From: Desulfurococcales archaeon
GTDB lineage: Archaea > Thermoproteota > Thermoprotei_A > Sulfolobales > Desulfurococcaceae
NCBI GenBank assembly: GCA_027067785.1
Contig: JAMOVL010000001.1
Coordinates: 1-64,000, forward strand
Direction: 5' to 3'
DNA: 64,000 nt
The notes below the pieces were generated by a model that was not told where the DNA came from, did not search any database, and saw nothing but the letters and a program-made list of their open reading frames with translations. The stretch's first letter is position 1. Every line of letters starts with the position of its first letter. This document shows positions 47,608 through 57,359 of this stretch, one piece after another. The position numbers and the translations under genes are program-made.

Positions 47608-48513
47608 CTACATATGCCTCTTTATCCAGTCCCAGTATTCTTCGGCGTACTTCTTTATCTCCTCGATCTTCTCAGGCGTTATCTTCTTGAATCTACCCTG
47701 AAGCTTCAGGTATTCTTCGACCGGCTTCCTCTTCGCTGGATCCATGTAGGGCCTGCTCGGCCCCGACAAATGTATCTTACCATCATAGTATTCATAAAGA
47801 ATCCACAGCCCTGTCTCGACAGCTAGTTTAGCGATATGCACTGTGTATTTCGGATCGAATCTCCACCCGGTGGGACAGGGTGCGTGGAGATGTATGAACT
47901 TGAAGCCCTTGATCCTCCTGGCTCTCTGTAGCTTAGCGTAGAAGTCGTGTGGATAGGCTACGCTTGCAGTGGCTACATAGGGTACTCCATGCGCTATCAT
48001 AATCCTCGCTACGTCTTTCTTGTGCTCGGTCTTACCTATGATGGGCGTGGTGGTGGTCCATGCTCCGTAAGGTGTTGAGCTGCTACGCTGTATACCGGTG
48101 TTCATATATGCCTCGTTATCGTACATGATGTATATTATGTCATGGTTTCTCTCAGCCGCGCCGGAGAGGCTGGCCATACCTATATCTGCTGTACCACCAT
48201 CACCAGCCCATGCGATTACCTGGACATCATTTATACCACGTCTCTTAAGCGCCTCCGCTATACCGGATGCTACCGCTGCGGCTGATGCGAACGCTACGTG
48301 TACAACACTGGCTTTTATCGAGTTACCCGGGTAGGCGCCGACCACTACTGATGAGCAGCACGCGGGTATTACGAGGATCATTTTCTCTCTGAATACTGCT
48401 GCGAGAACTTTCCACGCCATAGGGATCGGGCATCCTGGGCAAGCAGCGTCTCCGGGTAGTACTATGTCTCTCATATTGTAGGGTAGTGGGGGCCTAGGCT
48501 TTGTCTGGGCCAT
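47608..48513 (-). CDS. porB: pyruvate:ferredoxin oxidoreductase beta subunit
   Basis: GDAACPGCPIPMAWKV, WAGDGGTADIGMASLSGAAERNHDIIYIMYDNEAYMNTGIQRS. Confidence 0.93.
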   Translation of the reverse strand: MAQTKPRPPLPYNMRDIVLPGDAACPGCPIPMAWKVLAAVFREKMILVIPACCSSVVVGAYPGNSIKASVVHVAFASAAAVASGIAEALKRRGINDVQVIAWAGDGGTADIGMASLSGAAERNHDIIYIMYDNEAYMNTGIQRSSSTPYGAWTTTTPIIGKTEHKKDVARIMIAHGVPYVATASVAYPHDFYAKLQRARRIKGFKFIHLHAPCPTGWRFDPKYTVHIAKLAVETGLWILYEYYDGKIHLSGPSRPYMDPAKRKPVEEYLKLQGRFKKITPEKIEEIKKYAEEYWDWIKRHM

Positions 48514-48519
48514 ACGTGT

Positions 48520-49707
48520 TCACCTCCTATGATACCATGTGAAAACGGGTGGTTGCTCTCCTTTCTCAACGATATCCACGAAGTTCTTGACCAGCTTGTA
48601 GAAGTCTGTGTGTGTCACGTTTACTCCGCCTATGCCTGCAACAATGTTTGATATCACGGGGAGGTTTCTAGTGTACTGTGCCAGGCCTGCTACGAGGTCT
48701 GTGTATATCTGTCCCCATGCACCGAAGCTTATGGCGCGGTCGAAGACTATTACTCCTTTAACACCGTTTATGATCCTCCATAGATCCTCTATTGGGAATG
48801 GCCTCACAAACCTTATCCTGACAACGCCTACAGGGTATCCTTCATCACGTAGTCTCTGAACAGCTTCTATTAGGTCGCCGGCCCATGCACCCATAGCTAT
48901 CGCTACATATTTCGCATTACTACAGCCGATGCACTGTATAAGGCCGCCGTACTTCCTACCCGTTAGTTTGCCATAGCTCTCGTCCACTTCTTTGATAACC
49001 TGCTTGGCTTCCTCCATGGCTTTCTGGATATCCATGAACATTTCCTCGGTGTCCTCGGGCCAGGCCAAGTTACCTATTGCTAGGGGTTCACGGCCATCGA
49101 TCACGTATCCCTGTCTTCTCGGCCCGAGCCAATCATCGAGTTCTTTCTGGTCGGGCAGTTCTACAGGCATCGTTGTGTGGCCTAGGATGAAGCCCTCAAG
49201 ACCTATCATTACTGGTAGATATACTCTTGGATCCTCGCTTATCTTGAAAGCCTGCACTGTTAGGTCGAAGACCTCCTGGTTATCCATACCGAACCCTAGT
49301 ATCCACCCGGTATCTCTCTGATCCATGAAGTCACTGTGATCTGGCCATATGTTCCACGGAGTGCCGATCGTCCTGGTAACTATCGCCATGACTACTGGGA
49401 CTCTAGCCCTACTAGTCCAGTGAACCCATTCATGCATGTAGAGGAGGCCATGGCTACTTGTAGCCGTGAAAGCCCTGGCGCCAGCCAGGGCTGCACCGAA
49501 CGTTGCCGCTAGGGCTGAGTGCTCGCTCTCAACACGTATCATAGTAGCATCTAGTTCGCCCGATTCTATGAACTCGGCTAGTTTCTCGACGATGCTTGTC
49601 TGCGGCGTTATCGGGTACGCTGCGACAACTTGTACACGGGCCATTTTAGCGGCGTAGGCAACCGCGTAGTTACCTGTTATGGGTACGAGCTTCCCCATGA
49701 GGCTCAC
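48520..49707 (-). CDS. porA: pyruvate:ferredoxin oxidoreductase alpha subunit
   Basis: AYPITPQTSIVEKLAEF, ESEHSALAATFGAALAGARAFTATSSHGLLYM. Confidence 0.93.
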   Translation of the reverse strand: MSLMGKLVPITGNYAVAYAAKMARVQVVAAYPITPQTSIVEKLAEFIESGELDATMIRVESEHSALAATFGAALAGARAFTATSSHGLLYMHEWVHWTSRARVPVVMAIVTRTIGTPWNIWPDHSDFMDQRDTGWILGFGMDNQEVFDLTVQAFKISEDPRVYLPVMIGLEGFILGHTTMPVELPDQKELDDWLGPRRQGYVIDGREPLAIGNLAWPEDTEEMFMDIQKAMEEAKQVIKEVDESYGKLTGRKYGGLIQCIGCSNAKYVAIAMGAWAGDLIEAVQRLRDEGYPVGVVRIRFVRPFPIEDLWRIINGVKGVIVFDRAISFGAWGQIYTDLVAGLAQYTRNLPVISNIVAGIGGVNVTHTDFYKLVKNFVDIVEKGEQPPVFTWYHRR

Positions 49708-49711
49708 CTCC

Positions 49712-50053
49712 TTATTCCTCTGGAACCATTGTTATCGCGCCCGATGGGCAGACGTTTGAGCATACACCACACCCTTTGCAGTAGTCATAGTCTATGGTTG
49801 GACCGGTCTCAGGCTCTACTCTTATCACGTCGACTGGACAGTAGATCTCGCATAGCCAGCACTTAACACACTTCTCCTTATCCACTACTGGTCTCTCCGT
49901 TCTCCAGAAACCCGTCTTACCAGCAACCCCTTTCTTCGGCTTGGAGAGGGGGACGCGGTACTTTATAGGTTCTATGATAAGGTCTTGGCCCACCATCCTA
50001 GCACACCTCCGTTTCACGTGTTTGTTTATATGCTTCCACGGCCGCCTCAGCAT
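49712..50053 (-). CDS. porD: pyruvate:ferredoxin oxidoreductase delta (ferredoxin) subunit
   Basis: CVKCWLCEIYCP and CKGCGVCSNVCP 4Fe-4S motifs within the por operon. Confidence 0.9.
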   Translation of the reverse strand: MLRRPWKHINKHVKRRCARMVGQDLIIEPIKYRVPLSKPKKGVAGKTGFWRTERPVVDKEKCVKCWLCEIYCPVDVIRVEPETGPTIDYDYCKGCGVCSNVCPSGAITMVPEE

Positions 50054-50579
50054 TGGTTTCTCCTATGGGGCCGTGGAAGTACTCCTTGATGGCTTCCGCG
50101 ACGTTATTGATCGATACGAGGCCCGTGGCTCTAGCGAAAGCGCCTAGCATCGAGGTATTCACGACAGGCCAACCAGCGATAACTAGTTTCTTCTCCAGGG
50201 CGATCTTGGTCGCGTTAACCCTGTAGAACTTAGCAGTACCCCGTAGATTGAATGCTTTCTTTTCCAAAACCATGTTGTCGGGAGCGTTGACAACGACTAC
50301 ACCGTTATCCCTGACCTCTATCCTCCTAGTAAGGCCTAGCGAGACAAGCTTAGGGTCGAGAACTACTAGTACGTCACAATCATAGAACATGCCATGCCTC
50401 AGTATGGGTTTATCGCTGATCCTGCTGAAAGCCATCACCGGCGCTCCTCTACGCTCAGCACCGAAGAACGGGAATCCCTGACCATATAATCCCTCCTTCA
50501 ACACAGCGCTAACTAGTATGTTGGCAGCAGTAACTCCTCCCTGACCACCCCTACCATAAAATATAATCTCCTTAAGCAA
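49998..50579 (-). CDS. porG: pyruvate:ferredoxin oxidoreductase gamma subunit (TTG start at 50579 preferred over 50774)
   Basis: LLKEIIFYGRGGQGGVTAANILVSAVLKEGLYGQGFPFFGAERRGAPVMAFSRI; the longer ORF runs towards RNase P RNA. Confidence 0.88.
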   Translation of the reverse strand: MLKEIIFYGRGGQGGVTAANILVSAVLKEGLYGQGFPFFGAERRGAPVMAFSRISDKPILRHGMFYDCDVLVVLDPKLVSLGLTRRIEVRDNGVVVVNAPDNMVLEKKAFNLRGTAKFYRVNATKIALEKKLVIAGWPVVNTSMLGAFARATGLVSINNVAEAIKEYFHGPIGETNAEAAVEAYKQTRETEVC

Positions 50580-50681
50580 GGCTCTCAACCACCAGGAAAC
50601 AAGAGCAGGTGCTCCAACACCTAATCCATTATTCAAGTCAATATATCTAGGAAAAAGAATAAAAAGAATTGCATAACCAGA

Positions 50682-51030
50682 TGCGCCGGGGAAGGGCTCG
50701 TAACCCGCATTCTGTTCACGGCTACATTCGACTAAGCGGCCCCCACCGGGGATCGCGTGGGCCTCATCCCCCAAGCACAGAGGGGGCCTTGCTCCCCACG
50801 GGACGGCCGTTTCAACGCAACCACCGCCGTCCTCGACGGGTTACCGCCACCCCGTCGCCGGGGCGGCCACGCCGCCTCATCGCCATCCGAGCGGTGGACG
50901 TGCCGTTTCTGTGCCGTTGCCACGGGTCCTACCCGTGCCCCGTTTCGGGGCCGTGGCCCCACGGGGAGTGCGGAGTTTCCTCACCCCCGTCACGCGGGGG
51001 CGTGAGTAGCCCGGCCCTTCCCCGGCGCCT
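50682..51030 (-). ncRNA. rnpB: RNase P RNA
   Basis: Minus strand: closing stem GCGCCGGGGAAGGGC/GCCCTTCCCCGGCGC, GAGGAAACTCCGC (CR-I), GGCACAGAAAC, 3' ACAGAATGCGGGTTACGAG; strong GC enrichment. Confidence 0.93.
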
Positions 51031-51090
51031 CCAAGTAATACTTTATTATCGTAGACCCCCTTAATTCGGTATGGTTCTGTATGCTGCTCT

Positions 51091-51130
51091 GTTGGAGCGG
51101 AAACCATAGGGAGCAACCCCCCGGTTAACA
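51091..51130. repeat. dispersed motif copy A: GGAAACCATAGGGAGCAACCCCCCGGTTAACA
   Basis: Shares GGAAACCATAGGGA with copy B; hairpin core in inverted orientation relative to copies C and D. Confidence 0.55.
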
Positions 51131-51450
51131 TAGAACTAATATATAAGAATTACCCCGCAGACACAGACCCCACCCCTTCCACTGGAATACTAAGAAAAAT
51201 AGAAAACCATACAAAATTAATAGAGGAAAACAAATCATTTTATCTAGATCAGATAGTTATGATAATTGTATTATCATTATACAAACAAATAATATTATTC
51301 GACAAAAACAATTATATCAAACATGAATAAATTAAATAAATATATGATTATAGATCAGTAGCTCCGAAAAACAATACAATTTAGAGCATTGAATTCTTTT
51401 CTTCTCCAAAAGAAATATAGGGGTCTCTGGCGTTACTATGTCTGGTTAGA

Positions 51451-51492
51451 TTTTTCCAGTGGAAACCATAGGGAATAACCGGGGAGTTATCC
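51451..51492. repeat. dispersed motif copy B: GGAAACCATAGGGAATAACCGGGGAGTTATCC
   Basis: Near-identical left half to copy A; ATAAC-CGGGGA-GTTAT hairpin. Confidence 0.55.
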
Positions 51493-51550
51493 TCGCCCGT
51501 CGAACACCCTCCAAATCACTGTTAAGATACCCGAAGCAGTACTGGGGTCT

Positions 51551-51592
51551 ATTGGAGTTGAAACAATAGGGTATAACCGGGGGGTTTCCTGG
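51551..51592. repeat. dispersed motif copy C: TTGAAACAATAGGGTATAACCGGGGGGTTTCCTGG
   Basis: AACC-GGGG-GGTT hairpin core, just 3' of tsr3 stop. Confidence 0.55.
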
Positions 51593-51600
51593 AGACAGGC

Positions 51601-52119
51601 TCAACACGGGGGCCTCCCACCCCAAAACTCAGTGATGATCTCATGTAGTTCCATAGGATCCTTAGCCCTGCTGTACTCCTCAAGTAATTCCTTGTTTAGT
51701 GTGTGGAACGTGTTCATCCACTTGTATAGTCCTAGTAGTTTCTGGTAGAGGTCCTGGTATCCTGTGATGTATAGTGTTGCTGCTACGGCTTCTATCGACG
51801 ACAACATACAGGGTTTTGCATAGTTCACAGGGTTTCCGGGGAGGAGTGGCGGTAGTTTCCTGTGGAGGCCTTTCACCCTGATTCTCCCGTGTTGTGCTAG
51901 TTTTTTCCAGCTGCAATCGTATACTAGGAGGCCGTGTTTCTCGATAACCCCCCGGTTCCACGGCCCCAGATACTCCGTGCTGAACGGGTCGAGGACCAAT
52001 GGGGTACCCCTAACTCGTCTCAGATGAACCCTTATGGCGAGACCGTACCGTATCATTTTCAAACTAGTATTCTTCCTCGGATCGTCCTCGGCCATGTACA
52101 CTACCATTATCCGGGGCAA
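51601..52119 (-). CDS. tsr3: rRNA aminocarboxypropyltransferase Tsr3 family
   Basis: DDPRKNTSLKMIRYGLA, LVYDCSWKK, RKLPPLLPGNPVNYAKPCMLSSIEAVAATLYITG. Confidence 0.9.
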   Translation of the reverse strand: MPRIMVVYMAEDDPRKNTSLKMIRYGLAIRVHLRRVRGTPLVLDPFSTEYLGPWNRGVIEKHGLLVYDCSWKKLAQHGRIRVKGLHRKLPPLLPGNPVNYAKPCMLSSIEAVAATLYITGYQDLYQKLLGLYKWMNTFHTLNKELLEEYSRAKDPMELHEIITEFWGGRPPC

Positions 52120-52174
52120 CTCTTATCGCCAAACTATATATTCCGCAGAACCCAGTATATTCTTGGGGATAATA

Positions 52175-52432
52175 ATGGCTAAGGCCGCAGCAATCGTCCT
52201 GATCCAGACCGAGATCGGGGCCGAGTCAAGGGTTATGGAGAAACTCTACGAGATACCCGAGGTAACCGAGGTATACATTGTATATGGAATATATGATGTA
52301 GTAGCCAAGGTCGAGGCCGAGAGCCTGGAGAGAATAAGAGAGGTTATCACGAGCAAGATAAGGAAGTTCCCCGAGATAAGGACGACCAGCACAATGGTCG
52401 TCGTAGAAGGCAAGCTCAAGAGACAAGAGTAA
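52175..52432 (+). CDS. stand-alone Lrp/AsnC ligand-binding (RAM) domain protein
   Basis: MAKAAAIVLIQTEIGAESRVMEKLYEIPEVTEVYIVYGIYDVVAKVEAES; the upstream extension to 52034 overlaps tsr3. Confidence 0.85.
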   Translation: MAKAAAIVLIQTEIGAESRVMEKLYEIPEVTEVYIVYGIYDVVAKVEAESLERIREVITSKIRKFPEIRTTSTMVVVEGKLKRQE

Positions 52433-52591
52433 AGCCTCTTCTCCAGATTCTACCAAATAGTTTTTCTCCTCCCAGCACAGGCCTGGGATTAAACCTGAGA
52501 CGTTTATCTAGAAGGATGAATTCTAATTAATAAATGCGTTAGTGGAGGAAATGATCTTCAGTAATAGAGTGATGAATTAGAGAGAGGATGG

Positions 52592-52705
<114 letters not shown>

Positions 52706-52763
52706 ATCTCCACGTTCTTAAATAGAGTTTCTCACCAGGCTTATATCCTTTATCCAGACAGAC

Positions 52764-53972
52764 TTACCTTGTTATCTGGTACTTCCTTATTTCTTCATAG
52801 AGTTTCTTACCAGGCCCCTCCTCGAAATACTGTCTTATGGGAGCTATGAGCTGGTCTAGTGCATCGGCTAACGCGTTCTTAAGGTCTAATGGATGTATTT
52901 TCCCATCATCATAGTCTCTGACAAGGTCCTCGTAACTAGTATAGGTTTCCTCCCCGGCCCTGGTCTTCACAGTGAATGAGCCGCGTGTCCGGAAAACTAT
53001 CTCCTTAACATATACGAGTACGGGGTTTTCAATGGTTAGAGTGAACTCTTCCGTCCGTCCATCAATGGTTCTGGTAACCCTGTGCTCGACAACGCTTTTC
53101 GGCGGACAATAGGCTTTCCTCAGCTTCCTAAAGATCTTCTTACGGCTATCATGGATAAGGATCGTTGTCTCAGGCTTAGATTTACTCATCTTACTCGCAA
53201 TAATGAAGTCTTTCCATGGATCCTCGTCATAGCCCGGCAGGGTTGTCGGTGGAGGGGTTAGTGAAGGTAGTAGTCTATGGTGTACAGCCACGGGCTTACC
53301 GTTCACGCCGTAGTCCTCATAGCCTAGTAGTTTGTACATCTTATACCTCTTCCCAGCCAGCTCTAACGACTTGCCGGCAACGTCTCTAGCCAGCATGTTC
53401 ACCTTCCTCTGATCTATTCCTAGCTGGGGCACGTCTACTGGTAGGTGGAAGATATCGGCGGCCTGCATTGATGGATAGAAGAATATGGCTGTCTCTTTCT
53501 CCTCAGCAGCTATCCTCCCAGCTATTGTTAGCGCGCGCTTCGTTCTACGGAGGCTGTGAGCCTTAGCTATAAGTATTACCTTCCTCCAGTACTCGGGATC
53601 AGAGAAGAAATCCATGTGCCAGACAATCTCTATCTTGTCGAAAGGCACTCCTAGGACTTCGCAAGATCTTTTCCAGACCTCGCGGAAATACTCGCCAGCC
53701 CTCCTGATCCTCTCGAGATCGCCTCCTAGCTTATTGTTTATCCAGGCATAGTCGTCGGCCAGCAAGTACTTCATCCTAAAACCTGCTTTGAGGAGATAAC
53801 CTGTTAGTATCGTGCGATAAATAGCGATCGGGATATGGGCTAGGCCTGAGGGCTCGAAGCCATCATAGGCCCATGGATGATCCTTTGTCTCCAGCAGAAT
53901 CCTTAGATCCTTCTCAGTAACGATCTCTCTGGCGAACTCCTTGATATAGGACAGCCTAGTTTCAACATCCAT
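52764..53972 (-). CDS. tyrS: tyrosyl-tRNA synthetase
   Basis: AYDGFEPSGLAHIPIAIYR, MQAADIFHLPVDVPQLGIDQRKVNMLARDVA, SKMSKSKPET. Confidence 0.92.
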   Translation of the reverse strand: MDVETRLSYIKEFAREIVTEKDLRILLETKDHPWAYDGFEPSGLAHIPIAIYRTILTGYLLKAGFRMKYLLADDYAWINNKLGGDLERIRRAGEYFREVWKRSCEVLGVPFDKIEIVWHMDFFSDPEYWRKVILIAKAHSLRRTKRALTIAGRIAAEEKETAIFFYPSMQAADIFHLPVDVPQLGIDQRKVNMLARDVAGKSLELAGKRYKMYKLLGYEDYGVNGKPVAVHHRLLPSLTPPPTTLPGYDEDPWKDFIIASKMSKSKPETTILIHDSRKKIFRKLRKAYCPPKSVVEHRVTRTIDGRTEEFTLTIENPVLVYVKEIVFRTRGSFTVKTRAGEETYTSYEDLVRDYDDGKIHPLDLKNALADALDQLIAPIRQYFEEGPGKKLYEEIRKYQITR

Positions 53973-54096
53973 TCCTAAACCACGCCCCTATAGACCGGTA
54001 CTATGAAAATAATGTAGTGCCCCAATGATATTGTTATCGCCTAGGAGAAGAAGGATCGGATAGTGGTTCGGATCAATTATTAAAACACGGGGAGAG

Positions 54097-54285
54097 CTAG
54101 ACTATTCTCACGCGGTTAACCTTCTTGTTCTGCCACTTATACCTTCTAATCCTCTTACTCCTCCCGAACCCGCATGCGGCGCAGTAGCCTTTAGCGACGT
54201 TAAAGGCGTGTCTACCGCAGCGCCTGCACCTTATATGTGTCTTGCTCCTGCCGTGCTTACCCATTGAAGGCGTTCCTTTACCCAT
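54097..54285 (-). CDS. rpl37e: ribosomal protein L37e
   Basis: [48 protein letters not shown]. Confidence 0.95.
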   Translation of the reverse strand: MGKGTPSMGKHGRSKTHIRCRRCGRHAFNVAKGYCAACGFGRSKRIRRYKWQNKKVNRVRIV

Positions 54286-54321
54286 TAATAACCACCTCTA
54301 ACCAGTACCGTCCTGAAGCGG

Positions 54322-54555
<234 letters not shown>

Positions 54556-54769
54556 TCATCTCCGCCTAAGTATTTGTTCCCTCCATTCAATCATAATGTC
54601 TATGCCTAGGAGTATTGGGTAATGTTTCCAAGTATATAAGTACTATGGATCACATATTCGTATGGCAATATAATAAGTCTCCCTGTACAATATGTATTCA
54701 CGGAGCCATGTGGAGGGGATCCCTGGCTGAGCCGTGATGAGCTTTCGGTCGCCCCGAAGGTGATCATTA

Positions 54770-55249
54770 TTGCCTAGGCGATGGGTGTTATCCAAGAAGG
54801 AGAGGAAGAAACTGGTCAAAGAACTCTCAAGCCTCTATCCAGGGCTAAGCCTGGACCCGTCTATGAAGATAGAGTATTACCAGTCCAAAGAAGCACCTCT
54901 ACTCATAATAATAGATGGAGTACCGGCTTTCTTCAAGTACGAGGATAAATGGATCCCTCACCTAAAATTCCTGCTCAACAAGGGATATGATTGGATACCA
55001 CGCGTGGTCGTAGACATGGGTGCAGTAGCACCTCTCGGCCGCGGCGCGGATGTTATGGCTCCCGGTATAAGGAGGATAATAGGAGAGTTCAGGGCTGGAG
55101 ACCCCATAGCCGTTGTCGATGAGAAGTATGGGAAGCCATTCGTTGTAGGAATAGCATTGGTGGACTCGGTGAAGATCCCGGGTATGAAGCGGGGGAGGGC
55201 TGTCAAGAATATTCATCGTGTGGGGGACAGGGTTTGGCGTTTGCTCTGA
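54770..55249 (+). CDS. PUA-domain RNA-binding protein
   Basis: VVVDMGAVAPLGRGADVMAPGIRRIIGEFRAGDPIAVVDEKYGKPFVVGIAL. Confidence 0.87.
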   Translation: MPRRWVLSKKERKKLVKELSSLYPGLSLDPSMKIEYYQSKEAPLLIIIDGVPAFFKYEDKWIPHLKFLLNKGYDWIPRVVVDMGAVAPLGRGADVMAPGIRRIIGEFRAGDPIAVVDEKYGKPFVVGIALVDSVKIPGMKRGRAVKNIHRVGDRVWRLL

Positions 55250-55257
55250 GACACGAT

Positions 55258-55275
55258 GTTAACCGGGGGGTTATA
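55258..55275. repeat. motif copy D: GTTAACCGGGGGGTTATA hairpin, possibly terminator-like
   Basis: TAACC-GGGG-GGTTA, about 10 bp after the stop of the PUA gene. Confidence 0.5.
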
Positions 55276-55376
55276 CGGGATCGCATCCTCTGGAACAGAC
55301 ATGATATTTTTATAAAGACTACAATACCGTAGATAATGCCTAGCATAAACAGTAGAAGTAGGGGTGAATAGCTAGA

Positions 55377-56165
55377 ATGCCTTTCAATGAGGGCGACTTC
55401 ATAGTACTCGAGTACACTATAAGGGTTAAGGAGACCGGCAACATAGTCGATACAACCAATGAAGAACTAGCCAAGAAAGAAGGAATATATGAGTCAGGCA
55501 GGCTCTACGGCCCCGTACTTGTAGTTCTCGGGAAGGGCTGGCTTAACAAGTATGTTGAGGAGAAGCTAAAAGAGCTCGATATAGGTAGTGAGGCCGAGAT
55601 AGAGGTTCCACCCGATAAGGCCTTCGGCGAGAGGGATCCTAACAAGGTCAGAGTATACAGTATAAGAGAGTTCAGGAGACGTGGGTACAGGGTACAGGTT
55701 GGAGACGTCGTAGAAGTCGGTGGTGAAAAAGGAATAGTTAAGAGCATAACCGGTGGCAGAGTGATCATTGATTTCAACCACCCGCTTGCCGGTAAGACCC
55801 TGATATACAAGGTTAAAATAGTCAAGAAGCTCGAGGATACTGAGGAGAAGATAAAGGGTCTTGCAAAGAGATATCTCCAGATACCTGAGGAGGAGCTGAA
55901 GATAGAGTATGATTCTGGCGAGAAAAAAGTCGTTATAGAGATACCGACGAAATACATGGCTAGAAGAGATATTCAGTACGCAAAGATACTTCTAGTCACC
56001 GATATCTATGATATGCTGAAAGACGAAGTAGACAAGATAGTGTTCCAAGAAGTCTTCACGAGGCGTAAGGAGGAGAAAGAAGAGAAGACTGAGGAGGCAG
56101 GCAAAGAGGAAGAACAGGGAGAAAAGGCTGAGGAGGAACCCGTAGAGGCGGAAGAGAAAGCCTAG
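55377..56165 (+). CDS. FKBP-type peptidyl-prolyl isomerase (SlyD-like, long archaeal form)
   Basis: EGDFIVLEYTIRVKETGNIVDTT...VPPDKAFGERDPNKVRVY; acidic C-terminal tail. Confidence 0.9.
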   Translation: MPFNEGDFIVLEYTIRVKETGNIVDTTNEELAKKEGIYESGRLYGPVLVVLGKGWLNKYVEEKLKELDIGSEAEIEVPPDKAFGERDPNKVRVYSIREFRRRGYRVQVGDVVEVGGEKGIVKSITGGRVIIDFNHPLAGKTLIYKVKIVKKLEDTEEKIKGLAKRYLQIPEEELKIEYDSGEKKVVIEIPTKYMARRDIQYAKILLVTDIYDMLKDEVDKIVFQEVFTRRKEEKEEKTEEAGKEEEQGEKAEEEPVEAEEKA

Positions 56166-56183
56166 GTTATTCCTGGGTAACTA

Positions 56184-57260
56184 TTACTCTATAACACCTG
56201 TTTCTTTAGCCAGTCTCCACGCGGCTTCAGGGGTAAGCCCGTTTTCTCCGAGTATAGTGTATCTTTCAGGCCTTATCCGGTGCGCTATGGTTAAGGCTTT
56301 AACTATGATCTCAGCTGGTATGCCTAGTTCTCTAGCCGTCGTCGGCAACCCGATCTTTCTCATCACGGATCTGACCTTCTTCCAACGCTTATCACCGTAT
56401 AGGTAAAGCATCATGATGGTTCCGACCCCGACCTGCTCGCCATGGAGTGCTTTACCCGGTGCCAGCATGTCTAGCGCGTGGCTGAACAAGTGCTCGGAGC
56501 CGCTGGCAGGCCTGCTGGAGCCGGCTATACACATAGCGACACCACTACTTATGAGTGCTTCGACAAGGATACGGATACCGTCCGGGTTACCGCTACGGAT
56601 CAGCTCATGGTATCTAAGAACATGCTTGGCCGATAACAGTGCTAGCTGTGCAGCGTATTCTCCATAATATTCTCCTTTAAGCCTATGTGCCAATTGCCAG
56701 TCCTTAACAGCTGTTAGCTTCCCTATCAGGTCTCCGACGCCGCTGAGGTTAAGTCTTCTCGGCGCACCGGATATTATCGATATATCGGCTAAGATCAAAG
56801 TGGGGGTCACGGCGGGCATACTGGTTGGTTTCTCACGTCCCTTCAGGCTTGCGAAAGGAGACGTTATTCCATCATGGCTTGCAGCTGTAGGGATACTTAC
56901 GAATAACCCGTTGTTCCTCGAGGCAGAGTACTTGGCTACATCGATTGATTTCCCACCGCCGACTCCGAGATAAACAGTTATGTTGCGCCTACCTGTTTCA
57001 CTAGCTACTTTTTCGGCCACGGAGACATGTGGTGATTCAACAATCCATGTATTCACGTTAAACCCTGATTTCTTCAGCATCTCCTCTATGTTATGCGAGA
57101 TCTTCCGGTATACGTTTGGCCCTGTAATCAAGGCTATCCGGTCATCGGTTGAAACATCTATTTCTTCGAGATAATTCGTGAGGTTAGAAACTACGTTGTT
57201 CCCGACAACAACTAGTTTCGGTAAAACTATCTTGTGATGACTACTGATCACTTTCCACAC
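56184..57260 (-). CDS. egsA: sn-glycerol-1-phosphate dehydrogenase
   Basis: YLGVGGGKSIDVAKYSA, VSIPTAASHDGITSPFAS, SEHLFSHALDML, LHGEQVGVGTIMMLYLYGD. Confidence 0.95.
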   Translation of the reverse strand: MWKVISSHHKIVLPKLVVVGNNVVSNLTNYLEEIDVSTDDRIALITGPNVYRKISHNIEEMLKKSGFNVNTWIVESPHVSVAEKVASETGRRNITVYLGVGGGKSIDVAKYSASRNNGLFVSIPTAASHDGITSPFASLKGREKPTSMPAVTPTLILADISIISGAPRRLNLSGVGDLIGKLTAVKDWQLAHRLKGEYYGEYAAQLALLSAKHVLRYHELIRSGNPDGIRILVEALISSGVAMCIAGSSRPASGSEHLFSHALDMLAPGKALHGEQVGVGTIMMLYLYGDKRWKKVRSVMRKIGLPTTARELGIPAEIIVKALTIAHRIRPERYTILGENGLTPEAAWRLAKETGVIE

Positions 57261-57359
57261 CAGCCAGTGGATAGATTATTGTCGCTACAAATGTATTTAT
57301 AAATACGGATAATTAGATAGTTTGTGCATGGCATTTAGTCCTGGTAGCGGTGGTTATTA

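Noticed and set aside
49998-50774. Long N-terminal extension of PorG (258 aa ORF)
   Set aside because: Conserved PorG begins at LLKEIIFYGRGGQGG; the extension runs through the promoter region toward RNase P RNA.
50669-51131. Overlapping ORFs of 131, 76, 82 and 84 aa in the GC-rich segment
   Set aside because: They lie on RNase P RNA; composition and low-complexity R/P/G-rich translations are artefacts of the structured RNA gene.
51059-51600. CRISPR array
   Set aside because: Motif copies are irregularly spaced (about 360 and 100 bp), diverged, and one has a flipped core; no cas genes in the window.
52034-52174. N-terminal extension of the RAM-domain ORF
   Set aside because: Overlaps the start of tsr3 on the opposite strand; the family starts at MAKAAAIVLIQT.
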